A stretch of DNA of 64,000 nucleotides from Bombyx mori (taxonomy: Eukaryota > Arthropoda > Insecta > Lepidoptera > Bombycidae): positions 8,350,027-8,414,026 of the forward strand of contig NC_085108.1 of NCBI RefSeq assembly GCF_030269925.1, read 5' to 3'. A model generated the notes under the pieces. That model had not been told where the DNA came from, did not search any database, and saw only the letters and a list, made by a program, of their open reading frames with translations. A program made the translations under genes and the position numbers. Of this stretch, positions 54,001-64,000 are shown in pieces. Every line of letters begins with the position of its first letter. Position 1 is the first letter of the stretch.

Positions 54001-57000
54001 AGGTTAGGTTAGGTTAGGTTAGGTTAGGTTAGGTTAGGTTAGGTTAGGTTAGGTTAGGTTAGGTTAGGTTAGGTTAGGTTAGGTTAGGTTAGGTTAGGTT
54101 AGGTTAGGTTAGGTTAGGTTAGGTTAGGTTAGGTTAGGTTAGGTTAGGTTAGGTTAGGTTAGGTTAGGTTAGGTTAGGTTAGGTTAGGTTAGGTTAGGTT
54201 AGGTTAGGTTAGGTTAGGTTAGGTTAGGTTAGGTTAGGTTAGGTTAGGTTAGGTTAGGTTAGGTTAGGTTAGGTTAGGTTAGGTTAGGTTAGGTTAGGTT
54301 AGGTTAGGTTAGGTTAGGTTAGGTTAGGTTAGGTTAGGTTAGGTTAGGTTAGGTTAGGTTAGGTTAGGTTAGGTTAGGTTAGGTTAGGTTAGGTTAGGTT
54401 AGGTTAGGTTAGGTTAGGTTAGGTTAGGTTAGGTTAGGTTAGGTTAGGTTAGGTTAGGTTAGGTTAGGTTAGGTTAGGTTAGGTTAGGTTAGGTTAGGTT
54501 AGGTTAGGTTAGGTTAGGTTAGGTTAGGTTAGGTTAGGTTAGGTTAGGTTAGGTTAGGTTAGGTTAGGTTAGGTTAGGTTAGGTTAGGTTAGGTTAGGTT
54601 AGGTTAGGTTAGGTTAGGTTAGGTTAGGTTAGGTTAGGTTAGGTTAGGTTAGGTTAGGTTAGGTTAGGTTAGGTTAGGTTAGGTTAGGTTAGGTTAGGTT
54701 AGGTTAGGTTAGGTTAGGTTAGGTTAGGTTAGGTTAGGTTAGGTTAGGTTAGGTTAGGTTAGGTTAGGTTAGGTTAGGTTAGGTTAGGTTAGGTTAGGTT
54801 AGGTTAGGTTAGGTTAGGTTAGGTTAGGTTAGGTTAGGTTAGGTTAGGTTAGGTTAGGTTAGGTTAGGTTAGGTTAGGTTAGGTTAGGTTAGGTTAGGTT
54901 AGGTTAGGTTAGGTTAGGTTAGGTTAGGTTAGGTTAGGTTAGGTTAGGTTAGGTTAGGTTAGGTTAGGTTAGGTTAGGTTAGGTTAGGTTAGGTTAGGTT
55001 AGGTTAGGTTAGGTTAGGTTAGGTTAGGTTAGGTTAGGTTAGGTTAGGTTAGGTTAGGTTAGGTTAGGTTAGGTTAGGTTAGGTTAGGTTAGGTTAGGTT
55101 AGGTTAGGTTAGGTTAGGTTAGGTTAGGTTAGGTTAGGTTAGGTTAGGTTAGGTTAGGTTAGGTTAGGTTAGGTTAGGTTAGGTTAGGTTAGGTTAGGTT
55201 AGGTTAGGTTAGGTTAGGTTAGGTTAGGTTAGGTTAGGTTAGGTTAGGTTAGGTTAGGTTAGGTTAGGTTAGGTTAGGTTAGGTTAGGTTAGGTTAGGTT
55301 AGGTTAGGTTAGGTTAGGTTAGGTTAGGTTAGGTTAGGTTAGGTTAGGTTAGGTTAGGTTAGGTTAGGTTAGGTTAGGTTAGGTTAGGTTAGGTTAGGTT
55401 AGGTTAGGTTAGGTTAGGTTAGGTTAGGTTAGGTTAGGTTAGGTTAGGTTAGGTTAGGTTAGGTTAGGTTAGGTTAGGTTAGGTTAGGTTAGGTTAGGTT
55501 AGGTTAGGTTAGGTTAGGTTAGGTTAGGTTAGGTTAGGTTAGGTTAGGTTAGGTTAGGTTAGGTTAGGTTAGGTTAGGTTAGGTTAGGTTAGGTTAGGTT
55601 AGGTTAGGTTAGGTTAGGTTAGGTTAGGTTAGGTTAGGTTAGGTTAGGTTAGGTTAGGTTAGGTTAGGTTAGGTTAGGTTAGGTTAGGTTAGGTTAGGTT
55701 AGGTTAGGTTAGGTTAGGTTAGGTTAGGTTAGGTTAGGTTAGGTTAGGTTAGGTTAGGTTAGGTTAGGTTAGGTTAGGTTAGGTTAGGTTAGGTTAGGTT
55801 AGGTTAGGTTAGGTTAGGTTAGGTTAGGTTAGGTTAGGTTAGGTTAGGTTAGGTTAGGTTAGGTTAGGTTAGGTTAGGTTAGGTTAGGTTAGGTTAGGTT
55901 AGGTTAGGTTAGGTTAGGTTAGGTTAGGTTAGGTTAGGTTAGGTTAGGTTAGGTTAGGTTAGGTTAGGTTAGGTTAGGTTAGGTTAGGTTAGGTTAGGTT
56001 AGGTTAGGTTAGGTTAGGTTAGGTTAGGTTAGGTTAGGTTAGGTTAGGTTAGGTTAGGTTAGGTTAGGTTAGGTTAGGTTAGGTTAGGTTAGGTTAGGTT
56101 AGGTTAGGTTAGGTTAGGTTAGGTTAGGTTAGGTTAGGTTAGGTTAGGTTAGGTTAGGTTAGGTTAGGTTAGGTTAGGTTAGGTTAGGTTAGGTTAGGTT
56201 AGGTTAGGTTAGGTTAGGTTAGGTTAGGTTAGGTTAGGTTAGGTTAGGTTAGGTTAGGTTAGGTTAGGTTAGGTTAGGTTAGGTTAGGTTAGGTTAGGTT
56301 AGGTTAGGTTAGGTTAGGTTAGGTTAGGTTAGGTTAGGTTAGGTTAGGTTAGGTTAGGTTAGGTTAGGTTAGGTTAGGTTAGGTTAGGTTAGGTTAGGTT
56401 AGGTTAGGTTAGGTTAGGTTAGGTTAGGTTAGGTTAGGTTAGGTTAGGTTAGGTTAGGTTAGGTTAGGTTAGGTTAGGTTAGGTTAGGTTAGGTTAGGTT
56501 AGGTTAGGTTAGGTTAGGTTAGGTTAGGTTAGGTTAGGTTAGGTTAGGTTAGGTTAGGTTAGGTTAGGTTAGGTTAGGTTAGGTTAGGTTAGGTTAGGTT
56601 AGGTTAGGTTAGGTTAGGTTAGGTTAGGTTAGGTTAGGTTAGGTTAGGTTAGGTTAGGTTAGGTTAGGTTAGGTTAGGTTAGGTTAGGTTAGGTTAGGTT
56701 AGGTTAGGTTAGGTTAGGTTAGGTTAGGTTAGGTTAGGTTAGGTTAGGTTAGGTTAGGTTAGGTTAGGTTAGGTTAGGTTAGGTTAGGTTAGGTTAGGTT
56801 AGGTTAGGTTAGGTTAGGTTAGGTTAGGTTAGGTTAGGTTAGGTTAGGTTAGGTTAGGTTAGGTTAGGTTAGGTTAGGTTAGGTTAGGTTAGGTTAGGTT
56901 AGGTTAGGTTAGGTTAGGTTAGGTTAGGTTAGGTTAGGTTAGGTTAGGTTAGGTTAGGTTAGGTTAGGTTAGGTTAGGTTAGGTTAGGTTAGGTTAGGTT

Positions 57001-58892
57001 AGGTTAGGTTAGGTTAGGTTAGGTTAGGTTAGGTTAGGTTAGGTTAGGTTAGGTTAGGTTAGGTTAGGTTAGGTTAGGTTAGGTTAGGTTAGGTTAGGTT
57101 AGGTTAGGTTAGGTTAGGTTAGGTTAGGTTAGGTTAGGTTAGGTTAGGTTAGGTTAGGTTAGGTTAGGTTAGGTTAGGTTAGGTTAGGTTAGGTTAGGTT
57201 AGGTTAGGTTAGGTTAGGTTAGGTTAGGTTAGGTTAGGTTAGGTTAGGTTAGGTTAGGTTAGGTTAGGTTAGGTTAGGTTAGGTTAGGTTAGGTTAGGTT
57301 AGGTTAGGTTAGGTTAGGTTAGGTTAGGTTAGGTTAGGTTAGGTTAGGTTAGGTTAGGTTAGGTTAGGTTAGGTTAGGTTAGGTTAGGTTAGGTTAGGTT
57401 AGGTTAGGTTAGGTTAGGTTAGGTTAGGTTAGGTTAGGTTAGGTTAGGTTAGGTTAGGTTAGGTTAGGTTAGGTTAGGTTAGGTTAGGTTAGGTTAGGTT
57501 AGGTTAGGTTAGGTTAGGTTAGGTTAGGTTAGGTTAGGTTAGGTTAGGTTAGGTTAGGTTAGGTTAGGTTAGGTTAGGTTAGGTTAGGTTAGGTTAGGTT
57601 AGGTTAGGTTAGGTTAGGTTAGGTTAGGTTAGGTTAGGTTAGGTTAGGTTAGGTTAGGTTAGGTTAGGTTAGGTTAGGTTAGGTTAGGTTAGGTTAGGTT
57701 AGGTTAGGTTAGGTTAGGTTAGGTTAGGTTAGGTTAGGTTAGGTTAGGTTAGGTTAGGTTAGGTTAGGTTAGGTTAGGTTAGGTTAGGTTAGGTTAGGTT
57801 AGGTTAGGTTAGGTTAGGTTAGGTTAGGTTAGGTTAGGTTAGGTTAGGTTAGGTTAGGTTAGGTTAGGTTAGGTTAGGTTAGGTTAGGTTAGGTTAGGTT
57901 AGGTTAGGTTAGGTTAGGTTAGGTTAGGTTAGGTTAGGTTAGGTTAGGTTAGGTTAGGTTAGGTTAGGTTAGGTTAGGTTAGGTTAGGTTAGGTTAGGTT
58001 AGGTTAGGTTAGGTTAGGTTAGGTTAGGTTAGGTTAGGTTAGGTTAGGTTAGGTTAGGTTAGGTTAGGTTAGGTTAGGTTAGGTTAGGTTAGGTTAGGTT
58101 AGGTTAGGTTAGGTTAGGTTAGGTTAGGTTAGGTTAGGTTAGGTTAGGTTAGGTTAGGTTAGGTTAGGTTAGGTTAGGTTAGGTTAGGTTAGGTTAGGTT
58201 AGGTTAGGTTAGGTTAGGTTAGGTTAGGTTAGGTTAGGTTAGGTTAGGTTAGGTTAGGTTAGGTTAGGTTAGGTTAGGTTAGGTTAGGTTAGGTTAGGTT
58301 AGGTTAGGTTAGGTTAGGTTAGGTTAGGTTAGGTTAGGTTAGGTTAGGTTAGGTTAGGTTAGGTTAGGTTAGGTTAGGTTAGGTTAGGTTAGGTTAGGTT
58401 AGGTTAGGTTAGGTTAGGTTAGGTTAGGTTAGGTTAGGTTAGGTTAGGTTAGGTTAGGTTAGGTTAGGTTAGGTTAGGTTAGGTTAGGTTAGGTTAGGTT
58501 AGGTTAGGTTAGGTTAGGTTAGGTTAGGTTAGGTTAGGTTAGGTTAGGTTAGGTTAGGTTAGGTTAGGTTAGGTTAGGTTAGGTTAGGTTAGGTTAGGTT
58601 AGGTTAGGTTAGGTTAGGTTAGGTTAGGTTAGGTTAGGTTAGGTTAGGTTAGGTTAGGTTAGGTTAGGTTAGGTTAGGTTAGGTTAGGTTAGGTTAGGTT
58701 AGGTTAGGTTAGGTTAGGTTAGGTTAGGTTAGGTTAGGTTAGGTTAGGTTAGGTTAGGTTAGGTTAGGTTAGGTTAGGTTAGGTTAGGTTAGGTTAGGTT
58801 AGGTTAGGTTAGGTTAGGTTAGGTTAGGTTAGGTTAGGTTAGGTTAGGTTAGGTTAGGTTAGGTTAGGTTAGGTTAGGTTAGGTTAGGTTAG
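51082..58892 (+). repeat. Uninterrupted telomeric array (TTAGG)n, 7.8 kb
   Basis: 7,811 bp, about 1,562 copies of the pentamer. The phase does not change over the whole length and I see no variant unit. TTAGG is the insect telomere repeat. The array is bounded on the left by the 5' end of element 3 and on the right by the poly(T) of element 4. It lies inside the telomere and is not its tip. Confidence 0.98.
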
Positions 58893-58921
58893 TTTTTTTT
58901 TTTTTTTTTTATTTTTTTTTT

Positions 58922-59340
58922 ATTATACTCGTCCCCTGACTATACTATTCTCAGGGACGTTTTTGCCCTATGCTCTGTTAATACACGTTTTACTTATTCA
59001 CCTAATGGAATAAAATATAATATATAAACCTTTTATGTGGAATTAGGACGTGTTGGGGTTATATCCTATGCTTCTACACTATCTTGCTTATCCTAAATAA
59101 TTTTTTCAATGCCCTTTATTTTTGTGGGCGAGTACCAAGTACTCATTATTACTATTTCACATACATTTTATTTACATCTTATTTTTCTAGTGATTATGTT
59201 AGTGTCTACTTTATTTATTCATTAATTACTGCCAATACAATATCTTTATCTATCTTAATTCTAATTTATGTTACTCTTAGGATAAGCTTTAACTTTATTA
59301 CTTAATAGCTAGTTTACAATTATTATTTTTATTCTTATTT
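58922..59340 (-). other. 3' untranslated region of element 4
   Basis: AT-rich, about 420 nt, between the ORF2 stop and the tail. No supported ORF. Confidence 0.55.
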
Positions 59341-62300
59341 CTATTTGTTTCTTACTATTACTTTTTTACAAACTTTTATACAGTATTCTAGAAACTGCTC
59401 TTGTGTTTCTTTTTGGGATATTAGCTTCTGGAAATTTTCTGTTTTAATTGTTACGCCTATTAATTGTTCTATATTGAATCTCTCAGGCCCGGATATTGGG
59501 CACTCCGTTAATATGTGTGGGATCGTCTCCGGCGTACCACCGTCACAAGGACACGCTGGGCTCTCCTTGCACCTGAACCTAGCCAGGTACTCGGAGAAGC
59601 CACCGTGTCCAGTCAGAATCTGTGTCATAACACCTGTCGGTTTAATTGTGTCTATTATTTTCTTTGCAGCTGCTGCATTAGGGAAAAATAGTTTTGTAGT
59701 CCCTGCTGTTGTGCCTGCCTCATATCTTTCGCTCCATTCGTCGATGGATTCTTCACGAATCCGTCTTTTCACGAATGCTATAGGGCACTTATCGTATTCA
59801 GGCTTTGCTTTCTTTTTCGCTGCTTCTTTTGCCAGTTGGTCGGCTCTTTCATTTCCTTCAAGTCCGTTATGAGCTTTTATCCAGTATAGAGTAATCTGCT
59901 TTTTCTGGAGTTTAATGTTGTTTATGTTTTTAGTGATTTTTGTGACTAGAGGGTGTGTGCTGTTCCCATTTTTGAGTATGTCTAGCGAAGATCTCGAATC
60001 ACTGAAGATCCCAAAAGAGTCCTCAGAACATCTTAGGATCTCCTCAGTGGCGCTATTTATCGCGAATAGCTCGGCCTGAAAAACTGTGCAGCAGGACATC
60101 AGCTTCAGCTTTTTGTGTTTTTGTTCTTTTCCCTCTATCCATTTAGTATATGCAGCGCCGACAAATCCGTCAATTTTACTTCCATCTGTGTAGAGCTGGA
60201 CATTGCATTTGTCTATTGCAATCTTTGTTTGTTCGTCGTTTTCCAAGTTCTCATATTTGATGATTAGTCTCTCGGCAGGGTGTTCCATCACAGTGACAGG
60301 CTCCATCCTTTCTATTTCCCAATCGCCAATTATGGCTGTGGGGTAACCCTTTCTGGCCATGTACAGGGTTGCTGCTTCTTTTACCCTAAGGTCCAGTGGC
60401 AGCAGTCCTGTCAACAAGAGCCCCGCGTTGAGGGAGATTGTACGGTATGCTCGGCAAAGTTTTTGAACAAATCCCCTCTGTACTACGCCAAGACTCTTGC
60501 GAACCGATACCCTCTCTGCAGCCGGTGCCCAGGCACTTGCCGCATACAAGATAATGGGCTCCACCACCGCGGTGTAAATCGCACGGATTACATCGGGGTG
60601 GAGCCCCCAGCTTACTCTCGCCGCCCTGGCAACCTGTTTGTAAATCTGTATGGCTTTGTTTGTTGCTGTCTTTACATGGTTGTTGAATGTTAGCTTTTTG
60701 TCTATGATCAAACCTAAAATTTTTATTTCATCGCTCATTTGTATTGTTGTACCTCCCATGTTAAGTTTTGGTGCGTCAAATTTTTGTTTGTTAGTAATGA
60801 GCATGGCTTTGGTCTTGTGGGGTGCAAACTTCAATTTGTTGTTTTTTCCCCATTTTTCAACAGAAGACAGCACTCTGTTTGCTGTCCTCTCCATGCCCAA
60901 CCCTGTCTCACCATCAAATACAAGCACGACGTCATCGGCGAACGCCTGGCAATAAACACCCTCGTTCTCCAATTTCTTCAGCAGGGGGTCCAATAGTAAA
61001 TTCCATAGCAGGGGTCCGCCGATTGATCCCTGCACACATCCTATCTCCGTTTTCTTTTTACATTCATGACCAGCATATCTAACTCCGACTCTTCTGTCTT
61101 CCAGATAGCTGTCAAGAACCTTCCGCAAATCTATTGGGCAATTTTCTTCGGCTAATCTGAGTCTAATGGCAGGCCACCATGCCGAGTCGAAGGCCCCTTC
61201 AATATCCAGTGAGACCATAGTGATGAGTTTCTTTTCCTTCAACTTTTTTCTAATATGGCTCACCAAATCGTAAAGGGCATCCTCCGTACATCTCTGGGGC
61301 ATAAACCCATATTGCCTTTTACTTAATTTTGGAAGGATATGCCATTTGATTCTATTAAATGTCATTTTCTCCAATACTTTCCCGAGTACTGGTAGAAGGC
61401 CTATCGGTCTATATGCCTTGGGGTTTGTATAATCTGTTTTCCCGGGTTTCCTCAGCACAACTACAGTGGCTTCCTTCCAAATTGTTGGAAAGCAACCCAG
61501 CTCAAGACATTTGTTCATTGTAGCTAGAAGCAGATTTGGATCTTCTAACATTATCTGCTCACAAATGTCCGCTGTGAAGCCGTCCGCACCTGGAGCTTTT
61601 TTGGGGTTGAAACTCTTCATCGAGGCTTGTAGCTCGTCCCATGTAAACGACGGGTCATGCTCACCATGGTCCTCGTTTATCTGTTTGGCCATGCTCCTTA
61701 CTTTGCGATGGTATGAGTTCTCCCCTTCTTCGGTATCGTTTGGATAAAAGGTATTAGCCAGCAGTTGTGCCGATTCTTCCGGTTCTAGGCATTTCCCATC
61801 CTTGATCAATGGCATATCCTCCGGTTGTCTCGATGTTTTCCTAATGACCCTATATATTCCTTCCCATACTCCTTCTCTGTCCTGTTTATTGCAGAAGTTC
61901 TTCCAGCTTTCTACTTGTGCAGTTTTTACTTCATTCTCATATTTTTCCTTTGCTTCCAGATACTCTTTTATCACACTCTCCCTCCGGATTGGGGCTGCGC
62001 ATCGGATTCTTCGTTTCTTCGTGATCACGTCCTTCTTCAATCTCCGGAGTTCATCGGACCACCATGGTAAGTTAACTTTTTCCTTTTTCTTCTTCATTGG
62101 TATTACTTTTTTACATGTATCGGTCATTGCTTTAGTATATGTCTCTATAAATTTTTCCAATTCATTTCTAGTTTTAATTTGTTGAACTTTATCTAATTGT
62201 ATGTTGTAATCTTTTTTTGTTTCAGTCAACTTATTGTGAAATTTTTCCCAGTCCGCTTTCTTCGTGTTGTATAATCTAGTCGTTCTCACTATCTCTTTCC

Positions 62301-63021
62301 CTCTTTGTCTTTGAAGTTTAATCTTCATTGTAATCACACCATGATCCGAGCTGATGAAGTCCTTCACTTCCCAGTCCTCAACAAGATCGTAAATATTCTC
62401 TGAGCAGAGAGTGATATCTACGAAGCTTTTATAAATCTTGCTTCCTCTGATTGTGTAGAAAGTCGGAGTATCCCCGGTATTTAGGATTTGCATTCTCATT
62501 TCTTCTATAGCTCCTGACACAGATCTTCCTCTACTATCTTCCTTTAACCCTCCCCACCAGGTGCTTTTTGCATTTATATCTCCCCCCATAATTATTTTCT
62601 TTGTGCCCAATTCTGTTTTTATTTCTCTTAATTTTTCTAGGTAGGGGTCGATTGGTTGGTCAGGCTCGAAGTAGAATGCTACGACATACATTTCCCATGA
62701 AGCTATTTTGACTCTTACCATCGAGATGTTGTTTGTGGTAAAGTGTGGAATCATATTTACCTCGAGGTCTTTATTAAATACGGCTATTGCTGTTTTTACC
62801 GTTCCCTCGTCCGTCCCATTTCTTTGGTATATTTTTACGCCTCTGTAGTCCCTCATAAAGCTTCCTCCACCGACATAGGGTTCCTGGATCATAGCAATGT
62901 CAATTTTCTCCCTGTTCGCCTCAATCATTAATTCGTCAGTTGCTAGTTTTTTGCGCTGTAAGTTAATCTGGGCTATATTTATAGGGAGGTATTTTGTTGT
63001 CTGCTGTTCGTACCTGAGCGT
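59341..63021 (-). CDS. Element 4 ORF2: endonuclease, reverse transcriptase, RNase H, with unclear start
   Basis: The first in-frame ATG is at 62928 (1,195 aa). Homology to element 3 continues upstream of it: INIAQINLQRKKLATDEL matches the endonuclease's first strand and its conserved Asn. The frame is open to just after a TAG near 63,033. No ATG lies there, but ACG at 63021-63019 aligns with element 3's start. The coordinates given assume that extension. Other motifs are GGDINAKSTWWGG, SSDHGVI, AYRPIGLLPVLGK, DIEGAFDSAWW, FADDVVLV, then RNase H YTDGS, FQAELFAI, FSDSRSS and GNERADQLAK, and a terminal CPCDGGTPETIPHILTEC finger. Starting at 62928 would remove endonuclease motif I. Confidence 0.88.
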   Translation of the reverse strand, partial: TLRYEQQTTKYLPINIAQINLQRKKLATDELMIEANREKIDIAMIQEPYVGGGSFMRDYRGVKIYQRNGTDEGTVKTAIAVFNKDLEVNMIPHFTTNNISMVRVKIASWEMYVVAFYFEPDQPIDPYLEKLREIKTELGTKKIIMGGDINAKSTWWGGLKEDSRGRSVSGAIEEMRMQILNTGDTPTFYTIRGSKIYKSFVDITLCSENIYDLVEDWEVKDFISSDHGVITMKIKLQRQRGKEIVRTTRLYNTKKADWEKFHNKLTETKKDYNIQLDKVQQIKTRNELEKFIETYTKAMTDTCKKVIPMKKKKEKVNLPWWSDELRRLKKDVITKKRRIRCAAPIRRESVIKEYLEAKEKYENEVKTAQVESWKNFCNKQDREGVWEGIYRVIRKTSRQPEDMPLIKDGKCLEPEESAQLLANTFYPNDTEEGENSYHRKVRSMAKQINEDHGEHDPSFTWDELQASMKSFNPKKAPGADGFTADICEQIMLEDPNLLLATMNKCLELGCFPTIWKEATVVVLRKPGKTDYTNPKAYRPIGLLPVLGKVLEKMTFNRIKWHILPKLSKRQYGFMPQRCTEDALYDLVSHIRKKLKEKKLITMVSLDIEGAFDSAWWPAIRLRLAEENCPIDLRKVLDSYLEDRRVGVRYAGHECKKKTEIGCVQGSIGGPLLWNLLLDPLLKKLENEGVYCQAFADDVVLVFDGETGLGMERTANRVLSSVEKWGKNNKLKFAPHKTKAMLITNKQKFDAPKLNMGGTTIQMSDEIKILGLIIDKKLTFNNHVKTATNKAIQIYKQVARAARVSWGLHPDVIRAIYTAVVEPIILYAASAWAPAAERVSVRKSLGVVQRGFVQKLCRAYRTISLNAGLLLTGLLPLDLRVKEAATLYMARKGYPTAIIGDWEIERMEPVTVMEHPAERLIIKYENLENDEQTKIAIDKCNVQLYTDGSKIDGFVGAAYTKWIEGKEQKHKKLKLMSCCTVFQAELFAINSATEEILRCSEDSFGIFSDSRSSLDILKNGNSTHPLVTKITKNINNIKLQKKQITLYWIKAHNGLEGNERADQLAKEAAKKKAKPEYDKCPIAFVKRRIREESIDEWSERYEAGTTAGTTKLFFPNAAAAKKIIDTIKPTGVMTQILTGHGGFSEYLARFRCKESPACPCDGGTPETIPHILTECPISGPERFNIEQLIGVTIKTENFQKLISQKETQEQFLEYCIKVCKKVIVRNK

Positions 63022-63025
63022 GCCC

Positions 63026-64000
63026 TTAGCAATAGGCTATGGTCAAACGTGCCAGCTCATCCCGTTTTTGTCGGGTTGGGCAATCATAACTAAAGGCGTT
63101 ATGGCAAACTTGGTCCAGTTTGTCTCCAGTACAATTTTTGCATGTGGGTGGTATATCTGCGAGCCAATCTGCACACTCGGTTCTCAGGTGGGGTCCTCCA
63201 CAATGGCTACACAGGTCTGTGGGCTCTTTGCAGAAGCGTTTACTGTGACCATACCCCAAGCAGCGAGTACACTGCACAAGTGGAGATTGGTCTTCCGCCT
63301 TGACCCGCTGAAGATCAATATGCAGATATCCAACTTCCAAGACTTTACGCCAGATAGCGGGGGAGGTGCTGATCACGATGTGATTCGTGTGGGGATTCCT
63401 GGTTCTTCTTCTGTATTTAATTCCCAACCTGTCCTCCTCGCTGTCCAGACCGCGAAAGACATCCCTGTTCTGGTTCCTCAAAGCCCTGAGAACATCTTCA
63501 TCAGTATTGACCAGTAGGACGTTTTTGAGGATCAGGAGTGGGTCTTTATTTTTCACCTCCTCGACAACGAGGTCTATTCCCTCTTTTCCAAATCTATCTT
63601 TTATTTTGTTCCTTTCTTCTGTCGTTCTGAAGCCCATTATGATTTTCCTATCTTTCGCCTTCCTTACTCTTTCAACCTTAATCCAACCCTCCTTTGCGTC
63701 AACCGCCTTTCTAACTCTATCTAAAACCTCTTCTCCAGTTTCCGATTCATTTTTTGAGGTTACCACCAGTGAGTGTAACGTATTCCGTTTTGGTAGTGGC
63801 TTTTCGTTCAGAGTGGCGGTCGCGCTCGCATATGTTGCAGTACTTTTTAAGCTTTCTTGCTGTCTCTCCATCGCTAGTCTTAGCTCCTCCATTTTTTTGT
63901 TGCTTTCTAGCAACAATTTGCTGTGCTCCTCTATTTTGCTCAATAGCTTAGGATCCTCGCTGACTGTGAAGGTAGAGTCAGTGACTATAGGTACCGGCTC
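63026..64000 (-). CDS. Element 4 ORF1: Gag-like zinc-knuckle protein, N-terminus beyond the window
   Basis: The frame is open from the window edge (first codon GAG at 64000) to TAA at 63028-63026, 324 codons. A helical region (KIEEHSKLLLESNKKMEEL) corresponds to element 3's coiled coil. The middle domain contains RKAKDRKIIMGF and RRRTRNPHTNH, shared with element 3. The knuckles are CTRCLGYGHSKRFC, CSHCGGPHLRTEC and a third starting CKNC. The true start is outside the window. Confidence 0.88.
   Translation of the reverse strand, partial: EPVPIVTDSTFTVSEDPKLLSKIEEHSKLLLESNKKMEELRLAMERQQESLKSTATYASATATLNEKPLPKRNTLHSLVVTSKNESETGEEVLDRVRKAVDAKEGWIKVERVRKAKDRKIIMGFRTTEERNKIKDRFGKEGIDLVVEEVKNKDPLLILKNVLLVNTDEDVLRALRNQNRDVFRGLDSEEDRLGIKYRRRTRNPHTNHIVISTSPAIWRKVLEVGYLHIDLQRVKAEDQSPLVQCTRCLGYGHSKRFCKEPTDLCSHCGGPHLRTECADWLADIPPTCKNCTGDKLDQVCHNAFSYDCPTRQKRDELARLTIAYC

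Larger units (their letters stand above)
58893..64000 (-). mobile_element. Telomeric non-LTR retrotransposon, element 4 (TRAS-like), 5' part beyond the window
   Basis: Minus-strand element whose 3' tail (mostly T on the plus strand, 58893-58920, with one A) directly follows GGTTAG. It contains a 3' UTR, complete ORF2 coding region and most of ORF1. It is cut by the right window edge. It is the closest relative of element 3 in the window. Confidence 0.9.

Noticed and set aside
51082..58892. CRISPR-like or satellite interpretation of the short repeats
   Set aside because: The unit is the insect telomere pentamer with no spacers.
58893..64000. Right edge as the physical chromosome end
   Set aside because: The window ends inside ORF1 of element 4, so more sequence must follow.

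Overview
This window looks like the end of a lepidopteran chromosome, most likely a silkworm-type (Bombyx-like) moth. Two multi-exon genes with GT-AG introns sit on the left. Short interspersed repeats of kinds I remember as abundant in silkworm DNA are scattered through their introns. The right half consists of (TTAGG)n telomeric repeats loaded with non-LTR retrotransposons. The G-rich strand runs 5' to 3' to the right, so the chromosome tip should lie beyond the right edge. The species call rests on remembered repeat sequences and is inference.

Positions 1-11,850: the 3' part of a plus-strand gene. Eighteen exons (1013-10442) join without a frame break into 1,183 residues of a single-pass membrane protein. 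The order is a long disordered Pro/Thr-rich ectodomain, EGF, SEA, two more EGF units, a transmembrane helix and a cytoplasmic tail of about 190 residues. The 5' exons lie left of the window. The introns carry a 289-bp Helitron-like element, several SINE-like copies and a minisatellite.

Positions 12,000-19,300: a complete minus-strand gene. Nine exons give a secreted 409-residue protein with a signal peptide, a cysteine box and two CUB-like domains. Its introns hold a hAT-type MITE with a perfect 8-bp target duplication, a fragment of a non-LTR ORF2 C-terminus and SINE-like copies. A TATA element at about 19,290 may mark its promoter.

Positions 19,300-24,950: gene-poor DNA with repeat fragments, one GC-rich island and one perfect 20-bp hairpin.

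Positions 24,950-64,000: the subtelomere. A decayed non-LTR element (24,950-27,265) abuts the first telomeric repeats. Four elements with uninterrupted ORFs follow, all on the minus strand, with poly(A) tails pointing to the chromosome interior. Elements 1, 3 and 4 encode a zinc-knuckle ORF1 and an ORF2 with endonuclease, reverse transcriptase and RNase H, and resemble telomere-repeat-associated (TRAS-like) elements. Element 2 is GC-rich, lacks RNase H, has a UAAUG stop-start junction, and resembles the SART/R1 type. Elements 1 and 2 lie in mixed TTAGG/TTGAGG repeats. Elements 3 and 4 flank a 7.8-kb TTAGG array in which I saw no phase change.

The most striking structure is the 5' region of element 1. 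It is a 5.5-kb head-to-tail array of about 11 units of 507 bp (two of 493 bp), running from just upstream of ORF1 to the element's 5' end. This resembles the promoter monomers of mouse L1 and is the best candidate here for an undescribed system: a telomeric retrotransposon with a tandemly amplified 5' regulatory region.
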